In this document: positions 27,324-36,220 of the stretch, piece after piece
Position numbering within the stretch: the stretch's first letter is position 1
Layout: each line of letters starts with the position of its first letter
Source: SMWD01 sp002729875
GTDB lineage: Bacteria; Pseudomonadota; Gammaproteobacteria; Steroidobacterales; GCA-2729495
Direction: 5' to 3'
DNA length: 64,000 bases
Assembly (NCBI GenBank): GCA_036010905.1
Contig: DASCMH010000005.1
Span: 62,001 to 126,000, forward strand
Translations under genes and position numbers: made by a program
Notes under the pieces: model-generated
Told to the model about the DNA's origin: nothing
Seen by the model: the letters and a program-made list of their open reading frames with translations, nothing else
Databases searched by the model: none

Positions 27324-28801
27324 TGCTAAAACTGATTATTTCCCATGAAACCAGGCAGGTCATGCGCACCGGTGCGCTGTGGTCAATCCTGACCCTGCTG
27401 GTTGGCGCCATCATTTTCGCCTCCTGGTCCGGCGGACGCTCAATCGAACGTCAAACCAAAGGCGCAGCAGCTGCCGTAGCCTTCGAGGATGGCCTGCGCA
27501 ACCACCTGCGCAAGGACACCGAGAAGTATGCAGCCGAGGTTGAAGCCGCAGGTGGTGAATACAAATTTGCCTCCGTGCGCCATTCCCCGGGCTCCGGACC
27601 CCCGCAGGGCACTAACGCCGGGGCAGTCGGCGCCGAGACATCGAAATACGTAACGCTACCTCCGACCGGACTCGCGGCATTGTCGGTTGGCCAGAGTGAT
27701 ATCCAGCTTAACTACCTGCCAATTTCACTGGCGACAACGCTGGACGTCACCAAGAACCTGGAACTCGAGAATCCGATCAACCTGTCCACGGGGAGCTTCG
27801 ACATTGCATTCGTGGTGATCTTTCTGCTGCCGATCTTCATTCTTGCAATGAGCTATGACCTGCTGTCGAGCGAGAAGGAACGTGGCACGCTGGCCATGAT
27901 CCTCGCACACCCCATTTCGATCCGCGAACTAATGGCCTCCAAGATTATCTCGCGAGCAGTCGTGATGCTGGCTGTGGTTCTCGGCTTTGGCCTCATTGCA
28001 CTCATTACCGTCGGCACCGGTCTCGATACTGCGGACACGTGGATACGCTTCGCCCTGTGGATTCTTGCCACCCTGCTGTACCTGGGGTTCTGGTTCGCAC
28101 TGGCGGTACTTGTCAATGTCTACGGCAAGAACTCAGCATCGAACGGTACCGTGCTGGCTGGAATCTGGTTGATTCTTGTGGTCATCACGCCGCAATTGGT
28201 CAGCATGCTGGCCACGACAATCTATCCAACGCCATCTCGCATGGAACTCACCATTGCCGCTCGCGAAGCCCAGACTGAAGCAGAGAAGAACTTCATGTCA
28301 AAACTTGATGAGTACTATTATGACCATCTTGAATTTGTCCCGGAAGGTGATGCAAAGGCAATGGACTTCCTGACCCTGGCCCAGGCCAACAACAACTCAA
28401 TTGAGAAAGCAGTCCGTCCGCTTTACGATAATTTTCAGAATCAGCTCAACAAGCAGGAGGCACTCGTGCAGCGCTTCCAGTACCTGTCACCCGCCATCAT
28501 GATGCAGTTGGCTCTGAATGAAGTTTCGGGAACCAGCGCTGATCGTTATGAACATTTCCTGAATCAGGTTTATGTTTTCCATGTAGAATGGAAAGAATAC
28601 TTCAGCACAAAATTCCTGCAACGCTATCCGCTGAAACCGGCTGATTATGATAATTTCCCCGAGTTTCATTATCAGGAACAGTCGCTCGGACTCGTCATTG
28701 CGAGACTGGTTCCGTCGTTAATCGGTATGCTGATTTTGTTCCTCGGCGTTATACTTGTGCCATTCCTGGCGTTACGAAACTACCAGGTCGCTTCCCGTTA
28801 G
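27323..28801 (+). CDS. ABC-2 type permease with large extracytoplasmic domain (second of two)
   Basis: A 492-residue partner of the preceding permease with the same layout: an N-terminal helix, an extracytoplasmic region, a helix block with SYDLLSSEKERGTLAMILAH (the counterpart of the SGERESGTL motif), a second soluble region and a C-terminal helix. Together the two permeases and the ATPase should form a heterodimeric exporter. Translation is coupled by the overlapping TGATG. It ends in TAG. Confidence 0.85.
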   Translation: MLKLIISHETRQVMRTGALWSILTLLVGAIIFASWSGGRSIERQTKGAAAAVAFEDGLRNHLRKDTEKYAAEVEAAGGEYKFASVRHSPGSGPPQGTNAGAVGAETSKYVTLPPTGLAALSVGQSDIQLNYLPISLATTLDVTKNLELENPINLSTGSFDIAFVVIFLLPIFILAMSYDLLSSEKERGTLAMILAHPISIRELMASKIISRAVVMLAVVLGFGLIALITVGTGLDTADTWIRFALWILATLLYLGFWFALAVLVNVYGKNSASNGTVLAGIWLILVVITPQLVSMLATTIYPTPSRMELTIAAREAQTEAEKNFMSKLDEYYYDHLEFVPEGDAKAMDFLTLAQANNNSIEKAVRPLYDNFQNQLNKQEALVQRFQYLSPAIMMQLALNEVSGTSADRYEHFLNQVYVFHVEWKEYFSTKFLQRYPLKPADYDNFPEFHYQEQSLGLVIARLVPSLIGMLILFLGVILVPFLALRNYQVASR

Positions 28802-29032
28802 AGCTACCAAAAATCTGTTTTAAACCTGCTGTAGCGACAAATGTCACCCTGGCGGTTGTTGGGTGTTCGATCTCTGCAGAACCTGCGTTACCTGCTGGCT
28901 TCTCAACATCTTGTGCAATTACCGCTACGGTGCGGTTGTGATTCCACGATACCGGGTATGTGAAGCAGTGCATGGCATCTGACATGGTTAGACACTAGAT
29001 TATTAATCTTTATTGTTTGGCTTTCCTGCGTT

Positions 29033-29800
29033 ATGTTAACTGCCGTCATTGCATCGGTCTCTTTTGCTGTCGCCTTCGTCTGCGGCTGCCTATTGTGCAA
29101 AGCCTACTTTCTAACCAGTGGCGGGGCTGATTTAGTCCATCGCAACAAGGTTCACTCACTGCTGCAGGCTCAGCGGGTTCGCTACCGCAAACGCCTGCTT
29201 GCAAAGAACAATGTCATTCGTCTCCACAAGGAAACCTGCGACCAGATTCGTGAAACGCTCACGAATATCGAGAACGAGCATGCAAAGCACGGCGAATCGC
29301 TGCACAAAGCAGAAACTGAACTCAAGCGGGAACAGGCAAAAAGCCAAAACCTGCAACAGCAATTAGCCGGACTCAAGAACTGCAGTACAAAATTACAGCC
29401 TGACGAGACGCATACCTCGGCGCTGGAAAATGAACTCGGGATGCTACGCATAGAAAAAGACGAACTGGCGGCACGGATCAAATGCGCTGAAAAAGAACAG
29501 GCGCAGACTCCGGCTACAGCTGAGACCGATGAGAGTGAGGACGTAATAGCACGGATGCGTGCCGATATGGGCGAACTACGCGAAACTCTTGCAACACGTA
29601 ACCGACGCATACACGATCTTGAACTCCAGTTACAGGAAAGCGCGCAACAAACAAGAATACTAGAAGCCAAACTGGACAATTGGAAACAACACTTGACGCC
29701 TCTAACCCGCAAACTCAAACAACAGAAAAAAGTGATCCAGAATTTCTGCCTGAATAACGATACAGAGCATCAGAGCGAAGAACCCGGCGAAATTGTCTGA
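29033..29800 (+). CDS. Membrane-anchored coiled-coil protein of unknown function
   Basis: A 255-residue protein with an N-terminal membrane helix (3-30) containing a Cys-rich end (CGCLLCKAYF). Long heptad-type coiled coil regions follow (about 55-125 and 140-235), rich in Glu, Lys, Gln and Leu. No catalytic motif is seen. The ATG lacks a ribosome site. Such bitopic coiled-coil proteins often act as scaffolds, in cell division or envelope organisation, but nothing in the sequence fixes a role. Confidence 0.65.
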   Translation: MLTAVIASVSFAVAFVCGCLLCKAYFLTSGGADLVHRNKVHSLLQAQRVRYRKRLLAKNNVIRLHKETCDQIRETLTNIENEHAKHGESLHKAETELKREQAKSQNLQQQLAGLKNCSTKLQPDETHTSALENELGMLRIEKDELAARIKCAEKEQAQTPATAETDESEDVIARMRADMGELRETLATRNRRIHDLELQLQESAQQTRILEAKLDNWKQHLTPLTRKLKQQKKVIQNFCLNNDTEHQSEEPGEIV

Positions 29801-29873
29801 ACAATAACCCCACGGTTTCCGGTATGATCCGCTGTGATCTGCTTCTCTGACAAATTATATTCAGGATCCCAGC

Positions 29874-30878
29874 ATGGCTAATTATTCTGTTCCAGACAGC
29901 GCGCCGGTCAGTGTCGTCGTAATCGGCGTTGAGAATCTCGAATCATCACTGGCATTTTATTCAACAACGCTTGGCTTGGAGATCATTGAAGACCTTACCT
30001 GGGAAGGCCCTGAATTTGAGCGGCACTGGAACCTGCCGGCTGGCTCCTCCGCCAAATGTATTTTCCTGGGCCATGGCGCCGACCCGGTTGGACGTATTCA
30101 GATCATGGAATTCAACGCATCCGACAGAAAACTCGTCCGACCACAGGAAATACGTTGTGCCACCGGACTCTTCAACCTGAACATCTACAGCAAAGATATT
30201 GGCAGCGATTGTGAGATGCTCAAGTCGCAGGGATTCAACTTCTGGAGTGAACCGGCACGTAACGATTTCGGCCCGGCTGTTGGTGAGATCAGTGAGGTTG
30301 CATTTGATGGTCCGGATGGCATCGTCATCAATATGATTCAACTAATCACCGAGGACCCGAATACTCTGAGCGGCAAGTTACTCGCATTCCTGGATGATTA
30401 CGGCTGCACCAGCACTGGATTCACGGCTGTTGCAACAACCTCCCATGGTGTACGGGATATGGACAGGGCGCTTGAATTTTATTATGGGCCACTGAAGATG
30501 ACGTTGTTCATGGAAACGACCCTTAAGAGCGCCGCAAACAACATCGCCATCGGTCTGCCGGCAGAGGCCGAATCCCGCAGTGTTTTTGTCCAGGGCGGGC
30601 ATGAATACGGCAAGATTGCATTGTCGAGCCCGATTAATTATGAACTCCCCAACCTCATACCCGATGCCCTGCCACCGAATATTGGCTATCTCGCTCAATC
30701 ATTTCAGGTCAATGACCTGAACCTCGTGGCCAACGAATGTATCAATATTGACGTCGATATCATCTCCGGACCTGAAGAAATTACTCTGCCGGGTCGCGGA
30801 TTATGCCGGGCAATGGTGGTTCGAAATCCGGGCTCCGGGGCATTGCAGGAGATCTTCCAGCAAATCCGGCAAACCTGA
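29874..30878 (+). CDS. Two-domain VOC (glyoxalase/dioxygenase fold) protein
   Basis: A 334-residue protein made of two VOC modules. The first (about 8-150) opens VSVVVIGVENLESSLAFYSTTLG and the second (about 185-325) opens FTAVATTSHGVRDMDRALEFYYGPL. Each has the beta-alpha-beta pattern with a terminal Glu/Gln-type position. A full set of metal ligands is not obvious, so it may be a binding protein rather than an enzyme. AGGA lies seven bases before the ATG. No operon partner. Confidence 0.75.
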   Translation: MANYSVPDSAPVSVVVIGVENLESSLAFYSTTLGLEIIEDLTWEGPEFERHWNLPAGSSAKCIFLGHGADPVGRIQIMEFNASDRKLVRPQEIRCATGLFNLNIYSKDIGSDCEMLKSQGFNFWSEPARNDFGPAVGEISEVAFDGPDGIVINMIQLITEDPNTLSGKLLAFLDDYGCTSTGFTAVATTSHGVRDMDRALEFYYGPLKMTLFMETTLKSAANNIAIGLPAEAESRSVFVQGGHEYGKIALSSPINYELPNLIPDALPPNIGYLAQSFQVNDLNLVANECINIDVDIISGPEEITLPGRGLCRAMVVRNPGSGALQEIFQQIRQT

Positions 30879-30959
30879 CCGTAATACCCGGCAAATTGCT
30901 CACCTAAATCCGCACCACCGAAGCCACAACAACATACAACCGGCCTTTTGCCATGCCGG

Positions 30960-32594
30960 TTACCGCAGGAAGATTTGCCGCCGAATCAATGCACGCTCCT
31001 CCAGATAATCCAGCGTATCCTTGTACAATCCCTCTCTTGGCCTGAAATTGACACCAAACTCCATGACCAGGTCCGTGGCCGGCTCGTAGCGCGGCCAATC
31101 AGGCAAACCCGGGCCATTGGGGTCGCCGGTCTTGGCAAAATTCAGCCAATAGGACTGTACGCTTTGACCCCAGGCCAGGTCTTCGGCGGTTACCGCCTTA
31201 CCCACCATTTGTTCTGGTCGCTGCCATTGCGGGTGTTCACCAACATGCCCGAAGATAAACGGTACTTCTATGCCATGCCCGGCACCCGGAACCTCGCCGC
31301 GTAAATTTGTCTGCACGTAGGTAACATGGTACAGCCAGGCCGGAGACCGGACGTTGGCCATCTGCTTGCCGAGATAACGCGTCGAAGTCAGGAACAAGCC
31401 CTCGGCAAACCACCGCTGTGACAGGCCGATGCGGGTCTACTGATCGTCAAACGGCGCGAGATCCTCGTCGGTCAGTCCCGCAATGAATTCTCCGCCGAGA
31501 AACCATTTGCCGATCAGAGGAATCCCGTCGATCTGGTTCCATTCCCAGCTATTGGCGCCACCTATATACGGCACATCATGTTGTGCGCCGCGTTCGAATA
31601 CCCTGGCGACATGGTCGGCGACCACACGTTCATCGACGACCGGGTTAAACGGCACCTGTTTTTTGGTCTGGTATTCAACCATGGATTCCCAGGACATGGC
31701 GCGCAGGGCGTCGATTAGTTCCTCGTCCGTATCCGCCTCAATTTTAAAATGCTCGACGAACTCCACACCCATGTTCTCACGCGATTTTTCCGCTGCACCC
31801 GGTGGCCCCTGTTCGAATGCATGCTGAGTCACATCCAGCAGAATACCGCTGCCCTGTGCAATGGCCTGGTGAAACAAACCTTTCGACTGTGGCGTCGTCA
31901 TCAGAACATTGACCGCCACGCCGCCGGACGAGTGCCCGAAAATCGTGACATTACCGGCATCGCCCCCGAATGCGCCAATATTCCGCTGCACCCATTCGAG
32001 TGCAGCAATCTGGTCGAAAATCCCATAGTTGGCCAGTGGTTCCGATGATTGCACCCGGCTTAATGCGGGGTGGGCAAAACGCCCCAGGTAACCGATGCGA
32101 TAATTGATCGTAACCAGCACAACGCCCTGACTCGCCAGGTATCGTCCGTCGTAAACCGGAATCGAACCGGCACCATATTGAAAATTACCGCCATGAATGT
32201 AGAACATGACCGGCAGGACGTGATCACCGCGCTCAACCGGGGTCCAGATGTTCAGGGTCAGGCAATCTTCATCATCACCGACCTCATCCAGGTGTGCATC
32301 AACCCATTCCGGGTACAGGCCTCTTCTCTGCGGACAGGCATGACCGAAATTTAAGCTGTCACGCTTATCTGTCCACGGCTCAACGGGTTGCGGCGGCCGC
32401 CATCGCAGACTACCGACAGGCGGCCGGGCATAAGGAATGCCCCGATACGTCTCGATGCCATCCTCGACGACTCCCTGCAATACACCGGAATCAATCTGCA
32501 CGATGGCGCCTGAGTTCTGCGCATGCGCCGGCAAGCAACTCACCAGCATCAGAATCACAAAGAATTGACAGTGGACAGGCATGATTTTTTTCAT
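30960..32594 (-). pseudogene. Type B carboxylesterase interrupted by one in-frame TAG
   Basis: Reading through, this is a 543-residue carboxylesterase of normal family length with signal peptide (1-25, ending PAHA), oxyanion loop YIHGGNFQYG and nucleophile elbow GHSSGGVAV. The acid region is GANSWEWNQ and the catalytic His lies in GAGHGIEVPFIFGH. A single TAG (31437-31439) splits it after DLAPFDDQ; the frame is unchanged and homology continues at once. The upstream product (385 residues) lacks the catalytic His. TAG ends other genes here, so decoding as an amino acid is unlikely. It is either a recent pseudogene or an assembly error (CAG to TAG would fit). It is alone in its transcription unit. 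Confidence 0.88.
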
Positions 32595-32814
32595 TTGCTC
32601 AGGATATCAACGTGCAACATAAACAGCCAAATACTGCATGATTAATCATTCTCACAGCAAATTACCTGAACAATCCTCCCGCTCACAAGTTGTTCATCAG
32701 CAAGAGACCCGTCCATGAATGCGCGGCGGCCAGCGCACTGCGGCATGATCAATTGTCATTCTTACTAAAGAAGTAGACGTTAGAAATAATTAAATTTGTA
32801 CATTTTGAATGACG

Positions 32815-32987
32815 CTCACGAAGTAACAGACCAGTTCGCCGGCTGGTAGAACGGTTTTCCGAGAATCAAATCACGGCAATTACCTATTAAACTGGCAACC
32901 GATTTATAACAATCTATGGTTGTGGTTACCCCTAACCACAACTATCCTCCAAAAATGACTTGGCCTCGCAATGCGAGGCCTTTTTTT
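32815..32987 (+). ncRNA. Candidate small RNA with three hairpins
   Basis: There are three successive stem-loops on the plus strand: ACCAG/CTGGT (32830-32847), a perfect 10-bp stem GTTGTGGTTA-CCCC-TAACCACAAC (32919-32942), extended by three more pairs (one G-T wobble) to 32916-32945, and an intrinsic terminator with seven Ts. No plus-strand gene ends nearby; the closest upstream stop is about 2 kb away at 30878. An independent transcript is therefore the simplest reading. The 5' end is not defined. No known family was recognised. Confidence 0.45.
32962..32987 (+). terminator. Orphan Rho-independent terminator
   Basis: GGCCTCGC-AAT-GCGAGGCC (32962-32980) is followed by TTTTTTT (32981-32987). 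It is a textbook intrinsic terminator on the plus strand, with no plus-strand coding gene in front of it. Confidence 0.9.
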
Positions 32988-33013
32988 ATGTGCCGCCTCC
33001 CTGCTTAAACCAA

Positions 33014-34603
33014 TCAAACAAGATCATGCAGAATTAATTTGGCAGCATTGCGCCCACATGCGCCCATCACACCGCCACCCGGATGGACGCCGGCACCACA
33101 CAGATAAAGGCCAGGTAAGGGCATCCGGTATCCACTGGCCGCCGGTGTCGGACGCATGAACCACAAACGGTCTGGTGTCATGGCTCCATGAAAGATGTTG
33201 CCACCGGTAATAGCGAAAATACGCTCGAGATCAGACGGAGCGAGAATCTCGCGATGTATTACATAACTGCTAAAACCGGGCGCAACCTCATCGACGAGCG
33301 CAAAAACACGATCGGCAAAATTCTCACGTTCCTGGTTCCAGTAAGCATCACCCATATCATTTGGCACATGCTGGACAAACAACGAGGCTACGTGTTTTCC
33401 GGGCGGCGCGATACTGTCATCAACCGTCGATGGAACGGTCATTTCTATCATCGGTCGCCGGGGCAACCGACCAGCCTGTGCGGAAACAAAGGATTCTTCC
33501 AGGTCCGGCATGGACGTTGCACCAATATGGATGGTGCCCTGTAGCTCCTTGCAAGCCCCGGGCCTTGATTTAAACTCCGGCAACCGATCCAGTGCGACAT
33601 TAATCTTCATGACCGGACTGCGAAAGTCCAGATTACCCGTCTGCTCAAGTACATCATCCGACAGCAACCTTGCATCCAACAGTTTGAGCAAAGTAGTCTG
33701 TGGATCAGCGTTGGAGACTATAGTATGGGCTGAAAGCTCGGCTCCATCCTCAAGGACGACGCCATTGGCCCGCCCGGCAGCCGTACGGATTTCTGCAACC
33801 TCTGCTGAACACCTGATCTCAACTCCATAGCTTTGTGCGGCAGCTGCGATCGCAGCCGAAACACTCCCCATACCACCACGTGCATAGGCCCAAACACCAC
33901 GCATACCATTGGTTTCACCCATGACATGGTGAAACAATACATAACCGGTACCCGGTGTCGACGGCGCCGCCCATGCCCCTATGATCGCATCAGTCGCTAA
34001 CGTCGCACGCAATGGTTCACTTTCAAACCATGAATTTATTATCGGTGCCGCTGCACCGGTCATCATCGCGATACCCTTGGGTAAATCCGTACCAAGCCGC
34101 CGCGCTCGTCCGAGCAACTTTAGCAAGACTCCCAAATCACGCCAGCGCGGTCGAACAACGTCCAGCGGCGGGACATCTAGTAATGGTTCGACCATCTTAA
34201 CGATACGCTCAAGAAAATTTTCGTAGTCCGGATAGCGCCGCGCATCTTTCTCCGAGAAATAGCGAATCTCATCAAGAGTCGCAACACGATCAGGTGAGAG
34301 CATCAGCCCACGATTGTCAGCCTGCGGTGTAAAAGAAGAAGGATTTCTGGGCAGCAACCTAAGACCATGCTCGGCAAGACGAAGTTCACTGACCACTGCC
34401 GGTCGCAACAAACCAGCAACATATGAAGCACGCGACACATGAAAGCCCGGCCAGAGCTCTTCCGTCACTGCGCAGCCACCAATAATTTCACGCCGTTCAA
34501 GAACCAGCACCCTGAGACCGGCTCGGGCCAGATATGCGGCTGCAGTCAAGCCATTATGACCGGCGCCGATGATGATGACATCATGACTTGTCGCGGCATT
34601 CAT
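33014..34603 (-). CDS. FAD-dependent oxidoreductase, phytoene desaturase/PYROXD2-like
   Basis: About 529 residues. The Rossmann FAD site is VIIIGAGHNGLTAAAYLARAG (residues about 8-28), followed by ERREIIGGCAVTEE. A C-terminal FAD-contact segment reads PLPGLYLCGAGVHPGGGVMGACGRNAA. This is the carotenoid/retinoid oxidoreductase (CrtI-like) superfamily, in the branch with PYROXD2. No carotenoid genes are adjacent, so pigment synthesis is not supported. Start ATG 34603 (MNAATSHD) has AGGA just upstream; a longer frame to 34642 has no family support. Confidence 0.87.
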   Translation of the reverse strand: MNAATSHDVIIIGAGHNGLTAAAYLARAGLRVLVLERREIIGGCAVTEELWPGFHVSRASYVAGLLRPAVVSELRLAEHGLRLLPRNPSSFTPQADNRGLMLSPDRVATLDEIRYFSEKDARRYPDYENFLERIVKMVEPLLDVPPLDVVRPRWRDLGVLLKLLGRARRLGTDLPKGIAMMTGAAAPIINSWFESEPLRATLATDAIIGAWAAPSTPGTGYVLFHHVMGETNGMRGVWAYARGGMGSVSAAIAAAAQSYGVEIRCSAEVAEIRTAAGRANGVVLEDGAELSAHTIVSNADPQTTLLKLLDARLLSDDVLEQTGNLDFRSPVMKINVALDRLPEFKSRPGACKELQGTIHIGATSMPDLEESFVSAQAGRLPRRPMIEMTVPSTVDDSIAPPGKHVASLFVQHVPNDMGDAYWNQERENFADRVFALVDEVAPGFSSYVIHREILAPSDLERIFAITGGNIFHGAMTPDRLWFMRPTPAASGYRMPLPGLYLCGAGVHPGGGVMGACGRNAAKLILHDLV

Positions 34604-34704
34604 CCTGCAACTATACAGACCTGGCACACGGCAAAAGAACAATTTACTGCTTAACTTTATGATACATGCTCCCCCCCCTTTTATTTACCTGAGCATCTGT
34701 TATA

Positions 34705-34773
34705 GTGCGCCCCGTCTTGGCGCACTTCGGTCTGCGCCACTCACTTCAGACCCGCAATTCCGCGGCTCTGAAG
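34705..34773 (+). promoter_or_regulatory. Structured 5' leader of the RhlE helicase mRNA
   Basis: About 90-155 bases before the helicase start are two strong hairpins. The first is GTGCGCC-CCGTCTT-GGCGCAC (34705-34725). The second is CTTCAGA/TCTGAAG (34744-34773) continued inside by CCGC/GCGG after one mismatch. There is no T-run. Helicase mRNAs of this kind are often controlled by leader structure at low temperature or by the protein itself. That role here is inference. Confidence 0.5.
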
Positions 34774-34859
34774 CCAATCAAGAAGATTCACCCTTGACCG
34801 ACCCATGCCGGATGAAGATCTGTTGCGTTTGGGTAGGGCAATCTTGGAGTATTTACTAC

Positions 34860-36146
34860 ATGTTATTTTCCAAACTCGGCCTGTCGGCCGAATTGCTGCG
34901 TGCTATTCAGGAACAAGGCTACGCTGAAGCCACCCCGATCCAGCAGCAAGCAATACCACTCGTGCTGGAAGGGCGGGATATCCTGGCCGGCGCACAAACC
35001 GGTACCGGCAAAACTGCCGGATTCACACTACCGTTGCTGCAGCATCTGCAAATGACCGCTGCTGACGGACGCAAAAGACGCATCCGGGCATTAATCCTTA
35101 CACCAACGCGCGAACTGGCGGCGCAGGTTGCCGAAAGCGTTCGCACATACGGGCGGCACTTGCCGTACAAGACTGCAGTTATTTATGGTGGCGTCAGTAT
35201 CAACCCGCAAATTTCAAAGCTGCATAAAGGTGTTGATATCGTCGTTGCCACACCAGGGCGCCTGCTCGACCACCTGCAACAAGGCACTATTAATCTCGGT
35301 GCCGTCGACATGCTGGTGCTTGATGAAGCCGATCGCATGCTCGATATGGGTTTCATTCGAGATATCCGCAAGGTACTGAAAGTATTACCGGCACATCGCC
35401 AGAACCTGTTGTTCTCGGCAACCTTTTCAAAGGAAATCAGAAAACTGGCCGACAACCTGCTGAACTCACCAATTGAAGTTCAGGTAGCACGTCGCAATAC
35501 GACGGTTGAACTTGTCACGCAAATCGTGCACCCGGTTGACCGGCGTCGCAAACGTGAGCTTTTATCACATCTTATCGGAGCAGAAAACTGGCAACAGGTA
35601 CTGGTGTTCACCCGTACCAAGCACGGCGCCAACCGTCTTGCGGAACAACTTTCAAATGACGGACTCAAGGCCACGGCAATTCACGGCAACAAGTCACAGG
35701 GCGCGCGGACACGAGCATTGGCGGACTTCAAATCAGGAGCCGCCAGGGTTCTGGTGGCAACCGATGTCGCAGCACGTGGACTCGATATTGATCGACTACC
35801 GCATGTTGTTAACTACGAATTACCCAACGTACCGGAAGACTACGTGCATCGTATCGGACGTACTGCACGCGCCGGTCATGAAGGTCATGCCATCTCACTG
35901 GTCTGCATCGATGAACTAAAGCTGCTGGAAAGTATTGAACATTTGCTGGAAAGCAAAATTGAACAGCAGACCATCCCCGGCTACGAACCGGATCAGCGCA
36001 TCAAGGCAGAACCAATCAAGCGCAGACGTTCTAAACGACCTGCCCGTCATAGCGGCGCCCGCAAGAAAGGGCATAGCGGTTCCCCGCAGGGCCGTGGCGG
36101 ACAGCAAAAACGCTCCTCAGGTCGTCGTCAACGACGCACGGGGTAA
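34860..36146 (+). CDS. rhlE: DEAD-box RNA helicase, RhlE type
   Basis: A 428-residue helicase. It has the Q-motif (GYAEATPIQQQAI), motif I AQTGTGKT, Ia TPTRELAAQ, II DEAD (LDEADRMLDMGF), III SAT, and the C-terminal HRIGRTARAG. A basic Arg/Lys/Gly-rich tail (about 375-428) is typical of RhlE and binds RNA. It probably unwinds rRNA or mRNA structures in ribosome assembly or decay. The true start is ATG 34860 (MLFSKLGLS), with GGAG ten bases upstream; longer frames extend into the structured leader. Gene symbol by family resemblance. Confidence 0.9.
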   Translation: MLFSKLGLSAELLRAIQEQGYAEATPIQQQAIPLVLEGRDILAGAQTGTGKTAGFTLPLLQHLQMTAADGRKRRIRALILTPTRELAAQVAESVRTYGRHLPYKTAVIYGGVSINPQISKLHKGVDIVVATPGRLLDHLQQGTINLGAVDMLVLDEADRMLDMGFIRDIRKVLKVLPAHRQNLLFSATFSKEIRKLADNLLNSPIEVQVARRNTTVELVTQIVHPVDRRRKRELLSHLIGAENWQQVLVFTRTKHGANRLAEQLSNDGLKATAIHGNKSQGARTRALADFKSGAARVLVATDVAARGLDIDRLPHVVNYELPNVPEDYVHRIGRTARAGHEGHAISLVCIDELKLLESIEHLLESKIEQQTIPGYEPDQRIKAEPIKRRRSKRPARHSGARKKGHSGSPQGRGGQQKRSSGRRQRRTG

Positions 36147-36220
36147 TGCACTGAAAACAGCATCCAGCCACGTTCCGCATCGTGCGAATCGTGGCTGGCA
36201 ATCACCCCCTTACTCCAGGG

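Larger units (their letters stand above)
32595..33013. other. Intergenic region holding a candidate small RNA
   Basis: No protein gene is supported in these 419 bases between the broken esterase start and the FAD oxidoreductase stop. The left half is featureless apart from AT-rich stretches (32760-32810) that may contain a promoter. The right half carries three hairpins and a plus-strand terminator (see the ncRNA entry). Confidence 0.5.

Noticed and set aside
28749..28985. A 78-codon minus-strand frame after the second ABC-2 permease
   Set aside because: No recognisable family, no ribosome site, and partial overlap with the permease 3' end.
31437..31439. TAG in the carboxylesterase as pyrrolysine or a recoded codon
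   Set aside because: TAG ends intact genes in the window (for example at 10349 and 28801), no pyl genes are present, and no recoding element is evident.
33014..34603. FAD oxidoreductase as a carotenoid desaturase
   Set aside because: No crtB, crtE or other pigment genes are nearby and the sequence fits the broader PYROXD2-like branch better.
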